A stretch of DNA of 64,000 nt from Cohnella nanjingensis (lineage in GTDB: Bacteria > Bacillota > Bacilli > Paenibacillales > Paenibacillaceae): positions 50,772-114,771 of the forward strand of contig NZ_JACJVP010000029.1 in the NCBI RefSeq assembly GCF_014212125.1, given 5' to 3'. The translations under genes and the position numbers were made by a program. Under the pieces are notes generated by a model. It saw only the letters and a list, made by a program, of their open reading frames with translations. It ran no database searches and was not told the origin of the DNA. Below are positions 8,556 to 15,955 of this stretch, piece after piece (positions within the stretch are counted from its first letter, which is position 1; the number at the start of each line of letters is the position of its first letter).

Positions 8556-9320
8556 GTGAATCAATTGTTCAATTTCAACGGAAACGAAGTTCGTGTAGTC
8601 AGCAAGGACGGTGAACCGTGGTTCGTTCTCAAGGATGTTTGCGAGGTGCTTGAGATCGGTAACCCGAGTCAAGTAAAAACGAGGCTGGACGATGGGGTCA
8701 TTTCAAATGAGGTCATCCCCGACTCGCTTGGCAGAACACAAATGACGAGCGTCATCAACGAAGACGGCCTTTACGATGTAATCCTCGAAAGTCGCAAGCC
8801 CGAAGCCAAAGCCTTCCGCAAGTGGATCACCTCAGAAGTAATTCCATCAATCCGCAAGACTGGAAGTTACAGCATTCAGCAACATTTGCCTCAATCCTTC
8901 GGCGAAGCACTCCGGCTACTGGCTGACAAAGTAGAAGAGAACGAGCGAGTAACAGCCGAAAATGCTCAGCTAGCCAGAATCATCGAGACCGATCGGCCCA
9001 AAGTCAATTTTGCCGAAACATGCATGACCAGCGACCGCAGCATATTGGTGCGTGAAGTTGCCAAGCTTGCCAGCAAACAAGGAGTGATGATCGGCGAACG
9101 TCGTCTGTTCCGACGTCTCCGTGAATGGGGCATGTTCCTCCAACATCGAAACGAACCGACACAACGCGCGATGGAAATGGGCTTATTTGAAATCAAGAAA
9201 GGCGTATATTCCCATCCGGACGGCACGCGTGATTATCAGACACCGAAAGTAACTGTTAAAGGCCAAGAGTACATCATCAATCGTCTCCTCAAAGAGGTTG
9301 AACAAGAGAAGGGAGCGTAA
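8556..9320 (+). CDS. Antirepressor: BRO-N plus KilAC domains
   Basis: 254 aa, GTG 8556 after CGGAGGTGAA. Residues ~1-105 are a BRO-N (Bro/prophage antirepressor) domain (VVSKDGEPWFVLKDVCEVLEI...FRKWITSEVIPSIRKTGSY). After a coiled linker, residues ~155-250 are a KilAC-type domain (GVMIGERRLFRRLREWGMF...VTVKGQEYI). Such proteins inactivate prophage repressors. It is the second gene after cro. A different antirepressor family is at 42144. Confidence 0.88.
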   Translation: MNQLFNFNGNEVRVVSKDGEPWFVLKDVCEVLEIGNPSQVKTRLDDGVISNEVIPDSLGRTQMTSVINEDGLYDVILESRKPEAKAFRKWITSEVIPSIRKTGSYSIQQHLPQSFGEALRLLADKVEENERVTAENAQLARIIETDRPKVNFAETCMTSDRSILVREVAKLASKQGVMIGERRLFRRLREWGMFLQHRNEPTQRAMEMGLFEIKKGVYSHPDGTRDYQTPKVTVKGQEYIINRLLKEVEQEKGA

Positions 9321-9323
9321 CAC

Positions 9324-9443
9324 ATGTACACTCCAAAAAGCTTGAAAGAATTTCCCCAAGACGTACAGGACACCGTCAACAAGATTATCGCAAACGGAGC
9401 TAAAAGAAAGGCAAAACGAGAGAATGAGAAGAAAGGAGCTTAA
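9324..9443 (+). CDS. Small phage protein, 39 aa
   Basis: Basic, lysine-rich peptide (MYTPKSLKEF...), start four bases after the antirepressor stop with GGGAGCG before it. Part of the early operon. No family recognised. Confidence 0.5.
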   Translation: MYTPKSLKEFPQDVQDTVNKIIANGAKRKAKRENEKKGA

Positions 9444-9460
9444 CGAACGGGAGGACGAGC

Positions 9461-9631
9461 ATGGACAAGCCTAATCAGGTCACGAGCCTTGATCAGCTTA
9501 ACAAATCCGCTCAAAAGAACATCTACAAAATCCTTGCCAAGATAGAGGTGAAAAAAAGGAGGACAAGCCATGCCATTACTGGGCCTCTACAAACACGGCG
9601 ACTTCAAGGACAAGATAGTGAGCACGACTGA
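9461..9631 (+). CDS. Small phage protein, 56 aa
   Basis: ATG 9461 follows GGGAGGACGAGC. Hydrophilic, basic. The next ORF starts inside it in another frame with its own AGGAGG. No family recognised. Confidence 0.45.
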   Translation: MDKPNQVTSLDQLNKSAQKNIYKILAKIEVKKRRTSHAITGPLQTRRLQGQDSEHD

Positions 9632-9659
9632 CCCCATGAAGTTGCTGAAGGAGGAATAG
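9570..9659 (+). CDS. Small phage protein, 29 aa
   Basis: ATG 9570 after AAAGGAGGACAAGCC, overlapping the 3' part of the preceding ORF. Which of the two overlapping frames is used is uncertain; this one has the stronger ribosome site. Confidence 0.4.
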   Translation: MPLLGLYKHGDFKDKIVSTTDPMKLLKEE

Positions 9660-9663
9660 ACCA

Positions 9664-9813
9664 ATGTCGAGCCACTTTGATCGCTTCGCCCAAGGCTTAC
9701 CGGACCCGCAGGACAGGCCTATCAACAATCAGTACCGTCGTTATCGCACGATCGAGGAAATGGAACTGCTCAAACGCATGGATCTCTGGGAGGAGGAAGA
9801 AGACGATGAATAA
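9664..9813 (+). CDS. Small acidic phage protein, 49 aa
   Basis: ATG 9664 follows GGAGGAATAGACCA. Contains YRRYRTIEEMELLKRMDL and an acidic tail (WEEEEDDE). Its stop overlaps the next start. Function unknown. Confidence 0.5.
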   Translation: MSSHFDRFAQGLPDPQDRPINNQYRRYRTIEEMELLKRMDLWEEEEDDE

Positions 9814-9883
9814 CCGCAATCCCCGCACGGTACGCAGCCAGAAGGTACGTAACCCGATCCCGAGAGGCGGTGACGCAGCATGA
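9806..9883 (+). CDS. Small basic peptide, 25 aa
   Basis: ATG 9806 after GGAGGAGGAAGAAG, overlapping the preceding stop, and its TGA overlaps the next ATG. Very short, Arg/Asn-rich, but well placed for coupled translation. Confidence 0.35.
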   Translation: MNNRNPRTVRSQKVRNPIPRGGDAA

Positions 9884-10062
9884 ACCTTGAGAAGCTCCTG
9901 ACGCGTTTATACGAGGCGCAGAAGATGAAGGGGACCAACGCCCTGAACGAGATCATGGAGGCGATTGACGCCCATCTGACGGGCGCTAGCAGCGAGTATG
10001 ACAGCCTAATGGCTGACCTGGAATGGTATCGATCCGGCAACAAGGAGGATGATGCAGCATGA
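9880..10062 (+). CDS. Small phage protein, 60 aa
   Basis: Helical protein (MNLEKLLTRLYEAQKMKG...) coupled by ATGA overlaps on both sides and preceded by GAGAGGCGGTGA. Unknown role in the early operon. Confidence 0.55.
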   Translation: MNLEKLLTRLYEAQKMKGTNALNEIMEAIDAHLTGASSEYDSLMADLEWYRSGNKEDDAA

Positions 10063-10211
10063 CGAACGCAGCGGCAATTGGATACATGATTCTGGCGGCT
10101 AAAAAGCTAGATTGGAGCATCCATGATATACACACCTTGGAAAGCATGATGGTTGACATGATGGACGAGCGTACAGAGGAAGAGGCAGAAGAAATTTATC
10201 GCAATACTTGA
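10059..10211 (+). CDS. Small acidic phage protein, 50 aa
   Basis: ATG 10059 overlaps the upstream stop (ATGA) and follows AAGGAGGATGATGC. The C-terminus is acidic (DERTEEEAEE). Unknown function. Confidence 0.55.
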   Translation: MTNAAAIGYMILAAKKLDWSIHDIHTLESMMVDMMDERTEEEAEEIYRNT

Positions 10212-10220
10212 GGTGATGTT

Positions 10221-10736
10221 GTGAAAAACAAATACGAAATTCATGGCGATGTTGCTGTAATTTTTTTGAAGCGAAAAGACGGAACCGTAATGGAAGCATT
10301 GGTTGATTCCGCTGACATTGAATTATTAAACACATACAAAGGAACGTGGCATGCGCATTGCGATTTAAAAAACAATGGATGTTATGCTCGCGGATGTATT
10401 TTCAAAGGAAAGATTAAGTCAACAATTTCAATGCATAGGTTCCTAATGAATCAACCTACAGGGTTTATGATCGATCACATTAACCACAACGGGTTGGATA
10501 ATAGGCGGTCTGTCAATCTTCGAATAGTTTCAAATTCAGAGAATCAATTAAACAGAAAAGGAGTTACAAGACATAGCAAAAGCGGACTCAGAAATGTCTA
10601 TTGGAACAATACAAGATCACGCTGGCAAGCCGCTATCAAAAAGAGCGGAAAAGTTTACTACTTTGGATTTTACGATGACATTCATGAAGCGTCTGTAGCA
10701 GCAGAAAATGGAAGAAGAAGTCTAATTGATTTTTAA
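10221..10736 (+). CDS. HNH endonuclease with AP2-like DNA-binding domain (homing type)
   Basis: 171 aa, GTG 10221. The central HNH core reads M-H-R-F-L ... G-F-M-I-D-H-I-N-H-N-G-L-D-N-R (residues ~70-97), followed by an N-L-R...N motif and a C-terminal AP2-like segment (SGLRNVYWNNTRSRWQAAI). Such free-standing HNH-AP2 genes are selfish mobile endonucleases. Base composition is clearly more AT-rich than the neighbours, which supports recent insertion. Confidence 0.88.
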   Translation: MKNKYEIHGDVAVIFLKRKDGTVMEALVDSADIELLNTYKGTWHAHCDLKNNGCYARGCIFKGKIKSTISMHRFLMNQPTGFMIDHINHNGLDNRRSVNLRIVSNSENQLNRKGVTRHSKSGLRNVYWNNTRSRWQAAIKKSGKVYYFGFYDDIHEASVAAENGRRSLIDF

Positions 10737-10754
10737 GGAGGTGTACAGGATCAC

Positions 10755-10886
10755 ATGAAAGAGTGCCGCCATAAAACAACCGTGTACAGCCTAACCACCA
10801 AGCTCTGCGTAGAGTGCTCCGGGAAAGTAGTCAAGCGCAACAGAACGCTACAGCTCATGAGGCCGGTAGTCCGGCAGGAGGCGTAA
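10755..10886 (+). CDS. Small zinc-ribbon-like protein, 43 aa
   Basis: ATG 10755 after AAGGAGGTGTACAGGATCAC. Contains C-x-H and C-x-x-C (ECRH... LCVECSG), a likely metal site, then a basic tail. Unknown function. Confidence 0.5.
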   Translation: MKECRHKTTVYSLTTKLCVECSGKVVKRNRTLQLMRPVVRQEA

Positions 10887-10888
10887 GC

Positions 10889-11245
10889 ATGCATCAACTT
10901 AAACCGGGATTGACACATGAAGATATTTTCAAGAGATTCACCGAATCATTCCACCAGATCGCAAAGAACATATTGGATGACGTTGTTGGTGAATACCTCC
11001 CACATGCTGAATCCGATTTGGACAGCAATGTTTATTACAGAGCAATGGATTATATCGCGGGCACTTTCGGTGCAGATTCGATGTATGGAAGTGCGGGAAA
11101 ACGTTTCCGGCAGCACATTTTTGAAGATAACAAGGACCTCATAATTGACCAATTAAATCAGGATATCCAAGCAGAAAATGAACAGTTGAGAAACGAAGTT
11201 GAAGCATGGAAGTCGGCATATTACAGGAGTAGGCATGAGCAATAA
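10889..11245 (+). CDS. Hypothetical phage protein, 118 aa
   Basis: ATG 10889 after GCAGGAGGCGTAAGC. Mostly helical with a C-terminal coiled coil (DIQAENEQLRNEVEAWK). No family recognised. Confidence 0.65.
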   Translation: MHQLKPGLTHEDIFKRFTESFHQIAKNILDDVVGEYLPHAESDLDSNVYYRAMDYIAGTFGADSMYGSAGKRFRQHIFEDNKDLIIDQLNQDIQAENEQLRNEVEAWKSAYYRSRHEQ

Positions 11246-11351
11246 CGTCTACCTACGCCTAGCACGTCTGACCAACAACATTCCGCTAAGGTGGGTTTAC
11301 GCCAAACAATACGCCAGGGAAGTGAGGAGAAAACGAGATGCTAACGGATGA
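11235..11351 (+). CDS. Small basic phage protein, 38 aa
   Basis: ATG 11235 after ACAGGAGTAGGC, overlapping the upstream 3' end; arginine-rich. Its stop lies within the next ORF's start region. Confidence 0.45.
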   Translation: MSNNVYLRLARLTNNIPLRWVYAKQYAREVRRKRDANG

Positions 11352-11484
11352 ACAACTCGCAAAGATGAATGCTTACGCCAAAGAAGGGAAAGCATTGCGC
11401 TCAACCCTCCGCATGATAGTGAGAGATCTCACGAAGGAATACAAGGCGCTGCGAGACTCTAAGGGCGGTGAATCCAATGGATGA
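11338..11484 (+). CDS. Small phage protein, 48 aa
   Basis: ATG 11338 after GAAGTGAGGAGAAAACGAG. Helical and charged (LTDEQLAKMNAYAKEGK). Overlaps both neighbours by a few bases. Unknown. Confidence 0.5.
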   Translation: MLTDEQLAKMNAYAKEGKALRSTLRMIVRDLTKEYKALRDSKGGESNG

Positions 11485-11644
11485 CCTCGCCGCCACATGG
11501 GCAGAAATGCGCGGGATGACAGGCCGGGAGTTGGAGGTGTTCATAGAGCTATACCCGGTCCTGTACCAAAAAGAAAAAGCCTCCGCGCCAACGGAGACCA
11601 AACAAAGCCTTCTCAATCCCAGTATAGACGAGATCCCATGGTAA
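11477..11644 (+). CDS. Small phage protein, 55 aa
   Basis: ATG 11477 after AAGGGCGGTGAATCC. Acidic-hydrophobic start (DDLAATWAEMRGMTGRELEVF). Unknown function. Confidence 0.5.
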   Translation: MDDLAATWAEMRGMTGRELEVFIELYPVLYQKEKASAPTETKQSLLNPSIDEIPW

Positions 11645-11922
11645 GGGAAGTCAAACAAGCCTTCATCATCATGCGGATCGATGGAGTGCCCGTCAACGTG
11701 CGCTATGAGCCTGCCAGCTCCGTTTCTGCGGCGGCTAGGTTCTACACCATAGCAGACTACGAGACATTCATCAACGGCTTCTACAAGCCGCCAGACGTTG
11801 CGATGTACAAGCCCGTTAAAGTGACTATCACATACGAGGTGAACGAGGATGAGCGAGACGCGGAATCTTTACCAGAAGATCAGCGCTGTCATGAAGGACA
11901 TCCAGTACCTGCAGAAGGATGA
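11638..11922 (+). CDS. Hypothetical phage protein, 94 aa
   Basis: ATG 11638 overlaps the previous stop. The last 74 nt overlap the ERF gene in a different frame, so its C-terminus shares DNA with the ERF N-terminus. No family recognised. Confidence 0.5.
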   Translation: MVREVKQAFIIMRIDGVPVNVRYEPASSVSAAARFYTIADYETFINGFYKPPDVAMYKPVKVTITYEVNEDERDAESLPEDQRCHEGHPVPAEG

Positions 11923-12499
11923 CAAAGTTTCAACCGGCTCGAGCGGATCATATAAAGCGATGTCGGAGGAAAAAGTTACGCAAATCGTCAGAGAGTCCCT
12001 TATCACGCATGGATTAGTCATCCTCCCGGTCGCACAGACACACTGCAGAAACGAGCTGCGGGACAAGGAGAATATCCTTAAGGGATATCTGAGCATCGTT
12101 GATACGCAATACAAGATCGTTGACATCGAGACCGGACAATTTGAACTGCTGGCATCCAGCGGAACCGGCGCGGACAGCCAGGATAAGGGTGTCGGCAAAG
12201 CGATGACGTATTCGTACAAATACCTTCTACTCCGGACGTTTGCAATACCGACCGGCGATGATCCAGACAAAGTATCGAGCGCATCGCTAGACGAACAGCA
12301 TGAGTTGGAGAAGTCCAAAAGAGCGGCGGAGGATGCGAAGAAACTCCCTGCATTGCAAGCAAAATGGCAGACGCTCGCCGGCAGCCTGGATGGTTTCAAC
12401 GATTGGCACATGAAGCAGAAGAACAACGGTGTGACCAATGAGCAGATGAATGAACTGCTTGCAAAAAAACTACTTGAACGAACCAAGGAGAGTGCCTAG
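11849..12499 (+). CDS. ERF-family single-strand annealing recombinase
   Basis: 216 aa, ATG 11849 after GAGGTGAACGAGG. It has the ERF signature region (GTGADSQDKGVGKAMTYSYK and the LRTFAIPTGDDPD end). ERF proteins, first known from phage P22, anneal complementary single strands in phage recombination and genome circularisation. The ssb gene follows directly (stop 12499, start 12500), a usual pairing. Confidence 0.92.
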   Translation: MSETRNLYQKISAVMKDIQYLQKDDKVSTGSSGSYKAMSEEKVTQIVRESLITHGLVILPVAQTHCRNELRDKENILKGYLSIVDTQYKIVDIETGQFELLASSGTGADSQDKGVGKAMTYSYKYLLLRTFAIPTGDDPDKVSSASLDEQHELEKSKRAAEDAKKLPALQAKWQTLAGSLDGFNDWHMKQKNNGVTNEQMNELLAKKLLERTKESA

Positions 12500-12889
12500 A
12501 TGAATCGCATAGTGCTGATCGGACGAGCGGCAAAGGATTGGGAGCTGCGCTACACCGGGACCGGGACGGGAATCGCTAACGGCGTTATCGCGGTAGATCG
12601 TCAAGTATCGCAGGGCAAGGAGAAAGAAGCGGACTTCATCAACCTCGTAGCCTTCAAGCAGACGGCAGAAACATGCGCGAACTATATCAAGAAAGGTCAC
12701 CGGTTCGCTGTAGAAGGACGGCTGCAGGTACGGAGTTACGACAACAATGAGGGCCGCAAGGTTTGGGTTAGCGAAGTCCTCGTTGATCGCATCGAGTTCC
12801 TGGAGCCTAAACAGCAAGGATCGCAGAACCAGACGGAAGGGCGCCACTCTACTCCACCGCCAATCGATGATGACGACCTTCCATTTTGA
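12500..12889 (+). CDS. ssb: Single-stranded DNA-binding protein
   Basis: 129 aa. OB-fold start MNRIVLIGRAAKDWELRYT, central DFINLVAFKQTAETCANYIKKG, and the acidic tip DDDDLPF that binds host replication and repair proteins. It protects single strands during phage replication and works with ERF. Confidence 0.95.
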   Translation: MNRIVLIGRAAKDWELRYTGTGTGIANGVIAVDRQVSQGKEKEADFINLVAFKQTAETCANYIKKGHRFAVEGRLQVRSYDNNEGRKVWVSEVLVDRIEFLEPKQQGSQNQTEGRHSTPPPIDDDDLPF

Positions 12890-12909
12890 CCTACAGGAGG
12901 CGCTAGACC

Positions 12910-13236
12910 ATGGACCATATCCAACTATCAGATGAGATACGAACCGTCTCCACGCGCCTCCAGAAGGCCGCAGACGCGATGTTTAAACTCGGCGCTGAGA
13001 AGGCGGAGGCAGAGCGAGTGTACCGGATGAGATTGTCGCAGGAAATCCTGACGCTAAAGTCTGAGGGAATGAGTGCGACGCTGATCCCCGATATAGCACG
13101 CGGTAACGTATCGGATCTCCTGTTCCAGCGGGATGCAACGGAAGTGAAGTTCAAGGCAGCTACAGAAGCTTGCGCCGCACTCAAAGCATCCCTGAGCGCC
13201 CTCCAATCCATCCTCCGTATTCAGGAGTCCGCATGA
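12910..13236 (+). CDS. Coiled-coil phage protein, 108 aa
   Basis: ATG 12910 after ACAGGAGGCGCTAGACC. Ala/Glu-rich helices throughout (LQKAADAMFKLGAEKAEAERVYRMRL). Located between ssb and an HNH gene. Function unknown. Confidence 0.65.
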   Translation: MDHIQLSDEIRTVSTRLQKAADAMFKLGAEKAEAERVYRMRLSQEILTLKSEGMSATLIPDIARGNVSDLLFQRDATEVKFKAATEACAALKASLSALQSILRIQESA

Positions 13237-13547
13237 TGTACACCAAAGCCTACCAACTCCGCAACAACCGCCGAGGCAAGATGACCCAGCGCAAGAAAGG
13301 TGAAATATCCGCAAGTGTCACAGAAGAATTATACGAGCGCTCCGGCCACGTTTGCGAACGGTGTCACCGGCAGCGTGCAACACAGAGGGCGCACCTCACC
13401 AGACGTCCACAACTTGAACATAAGACTACCGTTCGGGATCTGGCTCATTTGTGCGCCTCTTGCCACAAATTTGCCGACGAGAGCGGAAAGCCAGGGAGAG
13501 AATGGCTAGCAGCATTCCACAAATTAATCAGCGCTGATGGCGCTTAA
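13233..13547 (+). CDS. HNH-like zinc-binding nuclease (recombination-associated)
   Basis: 104 aa, ATG 13233 overlapping the preceding stop. Has C-x-x-C (VCERCHR), a central histidine (QRAHL) and a second C-x-x-C-H (LCASCHKFADE), the pattern of small phage HNH/NinG-type nucleases. It sits in the ERF-SSB recombination block. Confidence 0.65.
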   Translation: MMYTKAYQLRNNRRGKMTQRKKGEISASVTEELYERSGHVCERCHRQRATQRAHLTRRPQLEHKTTVRDLAHLCASCHKFADESGKPGREWLAAFHKLISADGA

Positions 13548-13560
13548 GGAGAATGGAAAA

Positions 13561-13740
13561 ATGAATCCAAGACTTGCTATGAGAGAATCCATTAAATTTA
13601 TCCTTGGAAATATCGGTATGGATGCGGATGTTGCTTATTCTGTAGCGGAACAAATGCACGAAGACCATGACTTTCTTGAGCAATTAGAAGAATTTGTCCA
13701 GGAGTATCTTGGAGATTTCGGCGAGAATTACGGACTTTAA
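13561..13740 (+). CDS. Small acidic phage protein, 59 aa
   Basis: ATG 13561 follows AAGGAGAATGGAAAA, which is better than the in-frame ATG 13537. Acidic and helical. An 8-bp inverted repeat GGCCTCCG/CGGAGGCC (13754-13793, long loop) follows before the methylase. Confidence 0.55.
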   Translation: MNPRLAMRESIKFILGNIGMDADVAYSVAEQMHEDHDFLEQLEEFVQEYLGDFGENYGL

Positions 13741-13836
13741 GTTTTGGCCACAGGCCTCCGACTCGACCGAATAAGCATAGCGAAGCGGAGGCCGTACAGG
13801 GTCTAGCAGCATTCAGAGATCGGATAGGCGGTGACT

Positions 13837-14367
13837 ATGAAAGCACTAAGTCTATTTAGCGGTATAGGCGGAATCGACCTGGCCTGTGAATGGGCCGGAA
13901 TAGAGACGGTAGCATTTTGCGAGCGAGAGCCATTCCCGCAGAAAGTATTGCGTAAACACTGGCCGCACGTTCCCATATACGACGACGTATGCACTTTAAC
14001 GAAAGAGAGGTTAGACGCGGATGGAATCGGGCCAATTGACATTATTCTCTCAGGAGACCCTTGCCAGCCTTACAGTCAATCCGGGGAGCGTAAAGGCGAG
14101 GATGATGACCGTTTCCTCTGGCCAGAGGTTGACCGCTTACTGGAAACCATCAGACCCCGCTGGGTATTGCGCGAAAATGTTGCTGGAAACATCACATTGG
14201 GCCTCGATGGCGTGCTTGCTGACTTGGAGCGTCACGGCTACACCTGGCAATCGTTTGTTATTCCATCTGCAGCTGTCGGAGCCTTTCACAGAAGAGACAG
14301 GGTATTCGTTGTGGCCAACCTTAACAGCATCAGAATGAATACGGAAGAACATGAGGTGGTTGAATGA
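13837..14367 (+). CDS. DNA cytosine-C5 methyltransferase, short form
   Basis: 176 aa. Motif I LFSGIGGIDLA, motif IV GDPCQPYSQSG with the catalytic Cys, motif VI ENV (RENVAG) and motif VIII-like HRRDRVFVVA are all visible. The protein stops right after motif VIII and lacks the target-recognition domain and motifs IX-X of full-size enzymes (usually over 300 aa). It may be a truncated enzyme or need a partner. It would modify phage DNA against restriction if active. Confidence 0.85.
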   Translation: MKALSLFSGIGGIDLACEWAGIETVAFCEREPFPQKVLRKHWPHVPIYDDVCTLTKERLDADGIGPIDIILSGDPCQPYSQSGERKGEDDDRFLWPEVDRLLETIRPRWVLRENVAGNITLGLDGVLADLERHGYTWQSFVIPSAAVGAFHRRDRVFVVANLNSIRMNTEEHEVVE

Positions 14368-14576
14368 GTTCGGTGGTTATCAGCGATAAATTCCATACCG
14401 CTCGTAAATGGCATTGGTGCGATAACTGCCGAGGCGCTATCCTGACAGGGCAAAAGTATAGGAGGCTGTTCGGGGCTGCGTACAGTTTTGAACAAAAGCG
14501 CGAACTGAAAATTTGCACACGCTGTACGGATGAAAAAGAAAATGGTCACTCCGTCCTAATTTTGAATTCCGACTGA
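14364..14576 (+). CDS. Zinc-ribbon phage protein, 70 aa
   Basis: ATG 14364 overlaps the methylase stop (ATGA). C-x-x-C pairs in WCDNCRG and ICTRCTDE form a probable zinc ribbon. The tight coupling to the short methylase suggests joint function, which is inference. Confidence 0.6.
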   Translation: MSSVVISDKFHTARKWHWCDNCRGAILTGQKYRRLFGAAYSFEQKRELKICTRCTDEKENGHSVLILNSD

Positions 14577-14603
14577 ATATCGAGGAACAAGGGAGGAAGA
14601 GAC

Positions 14604-15275
14604 ATGACCAATACGGTCGATAAGCAGGCGTTGCTGAAGGATATGGGCGACACCCTTACCGCTTATATCAAGCTTTATCAGGGAGCAAACGCCGCAGAAG
14701 TGAAATCTTGGATGGATGCTATCCGCAGCGGTAAATACGAATCCGCCCCACCCGCAGAGAGACAGGCAGACGTATACCGGGAGGCGCTGGAATGGTATGC
14801 GAACAAAGAGAATTACGAATGGAATGCAGATGACGAAGATTTTTTTAGTGCACCTTGGGCGAGCGTAGTTGACGATGACGGAGAACGGGCGCGCCAAGCC
14901 CTATCCGCATGCCCTACCACACAGCCTAGCGGCATCCGAGAGCCGGTCCAGTGGTTCGCCGAGCAAATGGAGCAGACGCTTCGGCGGAACGATCACAAGG
15001 GTGGATGGGGCGCATGCTCGGACGCTTACTTGTGGGGAAAGCTCGAAGAAGAGATCGAGGAACTGCGGCAGCACTATCCACGCTATGACAGACCGGGCGA
15101 GCTCGACGGCATTGCCCGGGATGCGTCTGACGTTGCTAATATCGTCATGATGCTCGCTGACAACGCCTGCCGCCCCGGCATCAATAGCACAGAGGGGGAC
15201 CCGGCTGGGACGATCGGATACTACCCAGATGTAAGTATCAAGCGTAGCACAGAGGAGGAAGAGACGGATGACTGA
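14604..15275 (+). CDS. Phage protein with C-terminal MazG-like domain
   Basis: 223 aa. Residues ~115-190 carry the phage MazG-like pattern: WFAEQMEQTLRRNDHKGGW, then KLEEEIEEL (metal-binding glutamates) and DASDVANIVMMLADN. Members of this all-alpha NTP pyrophosphatase group clean or tune nucleotide pools or signalling nucleotides. The N-terminal ~110 residues are not recognised. Start ATG 14604 after GGGAGGAAGAGAC. Confidence 0.75.
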   Translation: MTNTVDKQALLKDMGDTLTAYIKLYQGANAAEVKSWMDAIRSGKYESAPPAERQADVYREALEWYANKENYEWNADDEDFFSAPWASVVDDDGERARQALSACPTTQPSGIREPVQWFAEQMEQTLRRNDHKGGWGACSDAYLWGKLEEEIEELRQHYPRYDRPGELDGIARDASDVANIVMMLADNACRPGINSTEGDPAGTIGYYPDVSIKRSTEEEETDD

Positions 15276-15534
15276 CACCCCGGAACCCGGAACCATTCGC
15301 TATCTCCTCTCCCAACTGGATGCCAAGGATGCGGAGATAGAGCGGCTTCAAGATAGGGTGGATGATATCTTTGCCGATAGAGAACAGCAACTTAACGCCT
15401 ATGTCCGTCTCCGCGCTGACAACAAGGCTATGCGGGAGTGTCTTAACAGCGTTCGCGACTATAGCCAGGACCAAGAGTCACGACGGGCTGCTAGGGTCTG
15501 CCTCTCTACCCTCCAGGAGCCCGCCAATGACTAA
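15268..15534 (+). CDS. Coiled-coil phage protein, 88 aa
   Basis: ATG 15268 after GAGGAGGAAGAGACGG, overlapping the MazG-like gene by 8 nt. Heptad-rich (LDAKDAEIERLQDRVDDIF). Unknown role. Confidence 0.6.
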   Translation: MTDTPEPGTIRYLLSQLDAKDAEIERLQDRVDDIFADREQQLNAYVRLRADNKAMRECLNSVRDYSQDQESRRAARVCLSTLQEPAND

Positions 15535-15817
15535 CCTAGCCCGTATCATCCAGATGGCTAGAGACGGAGAGGCCATATCCCCCAAGTCGATGAGGGATGC
15601 GATTGTGGCGTTGGCGGATGAGAACAAGCGGCTAACGTTGCTAAATGACGAGAAGTACAATCTGCTGCTCCGCATGAAAGATGAGGTTGACGAGTTCTCA
15701 CGACTGATTGGAATAGATCCGGGCACGAAGACGATTGAAGAGCAGGCCAGAGAGTTCAATAGCATCCTCTCGAAGGCCAAAGGAGTCATGTCGCTGATAG
15801 GGGAGGGATCGGAGTGA
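15527..15817 (+). CDS. Hypothetical phage protein, 96 aa
   Basis: ATG 15527 overlaps the upstream stop by 8 nt with AGGAGCCCGCC before it. Helical (IVALADENKRLTLLNDEKYN). Unknown function. Confidence 0.55.
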   Translation: MTNLARIIQMARDGEAISPKSMRDAIVALADENKRLTLLNDEKYNLLLRMKDEVDEFSRLIGIDPGTKTIEEQAREFNSILSKAKGVMSLIGEGSE

Positions 15818-15847
15818 ATACAGAGCAGCCGAGGCCGGAGAATGAGC

Positions 15848-15934
15848 ATGACTAAGCCCATGAACTGGCTATACGTAGCCTACATCGTGATATGTGCGGC
15901 GGTAATCGCTGTGATGGTTGAGGAGATGCACTAA
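15848..15934 (+). CDS. 28-aa single-helix membrane peptide
   Basis: ATG 15848. Nearly all of it is one transmembrane helix (WLYVAYIVICAAVIAVMV). A 13-codon mini-ORF (GTG 15814) couples it to the gene before. It resembles another mini membrane peptide at 22429. Confidence 0.45.
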   Translation: MTKPMNWLYVAYIVICAAVIAVMVEEMH

Positions 15935-15955
15935 CTAGATTCGGAGGTTGATAGC

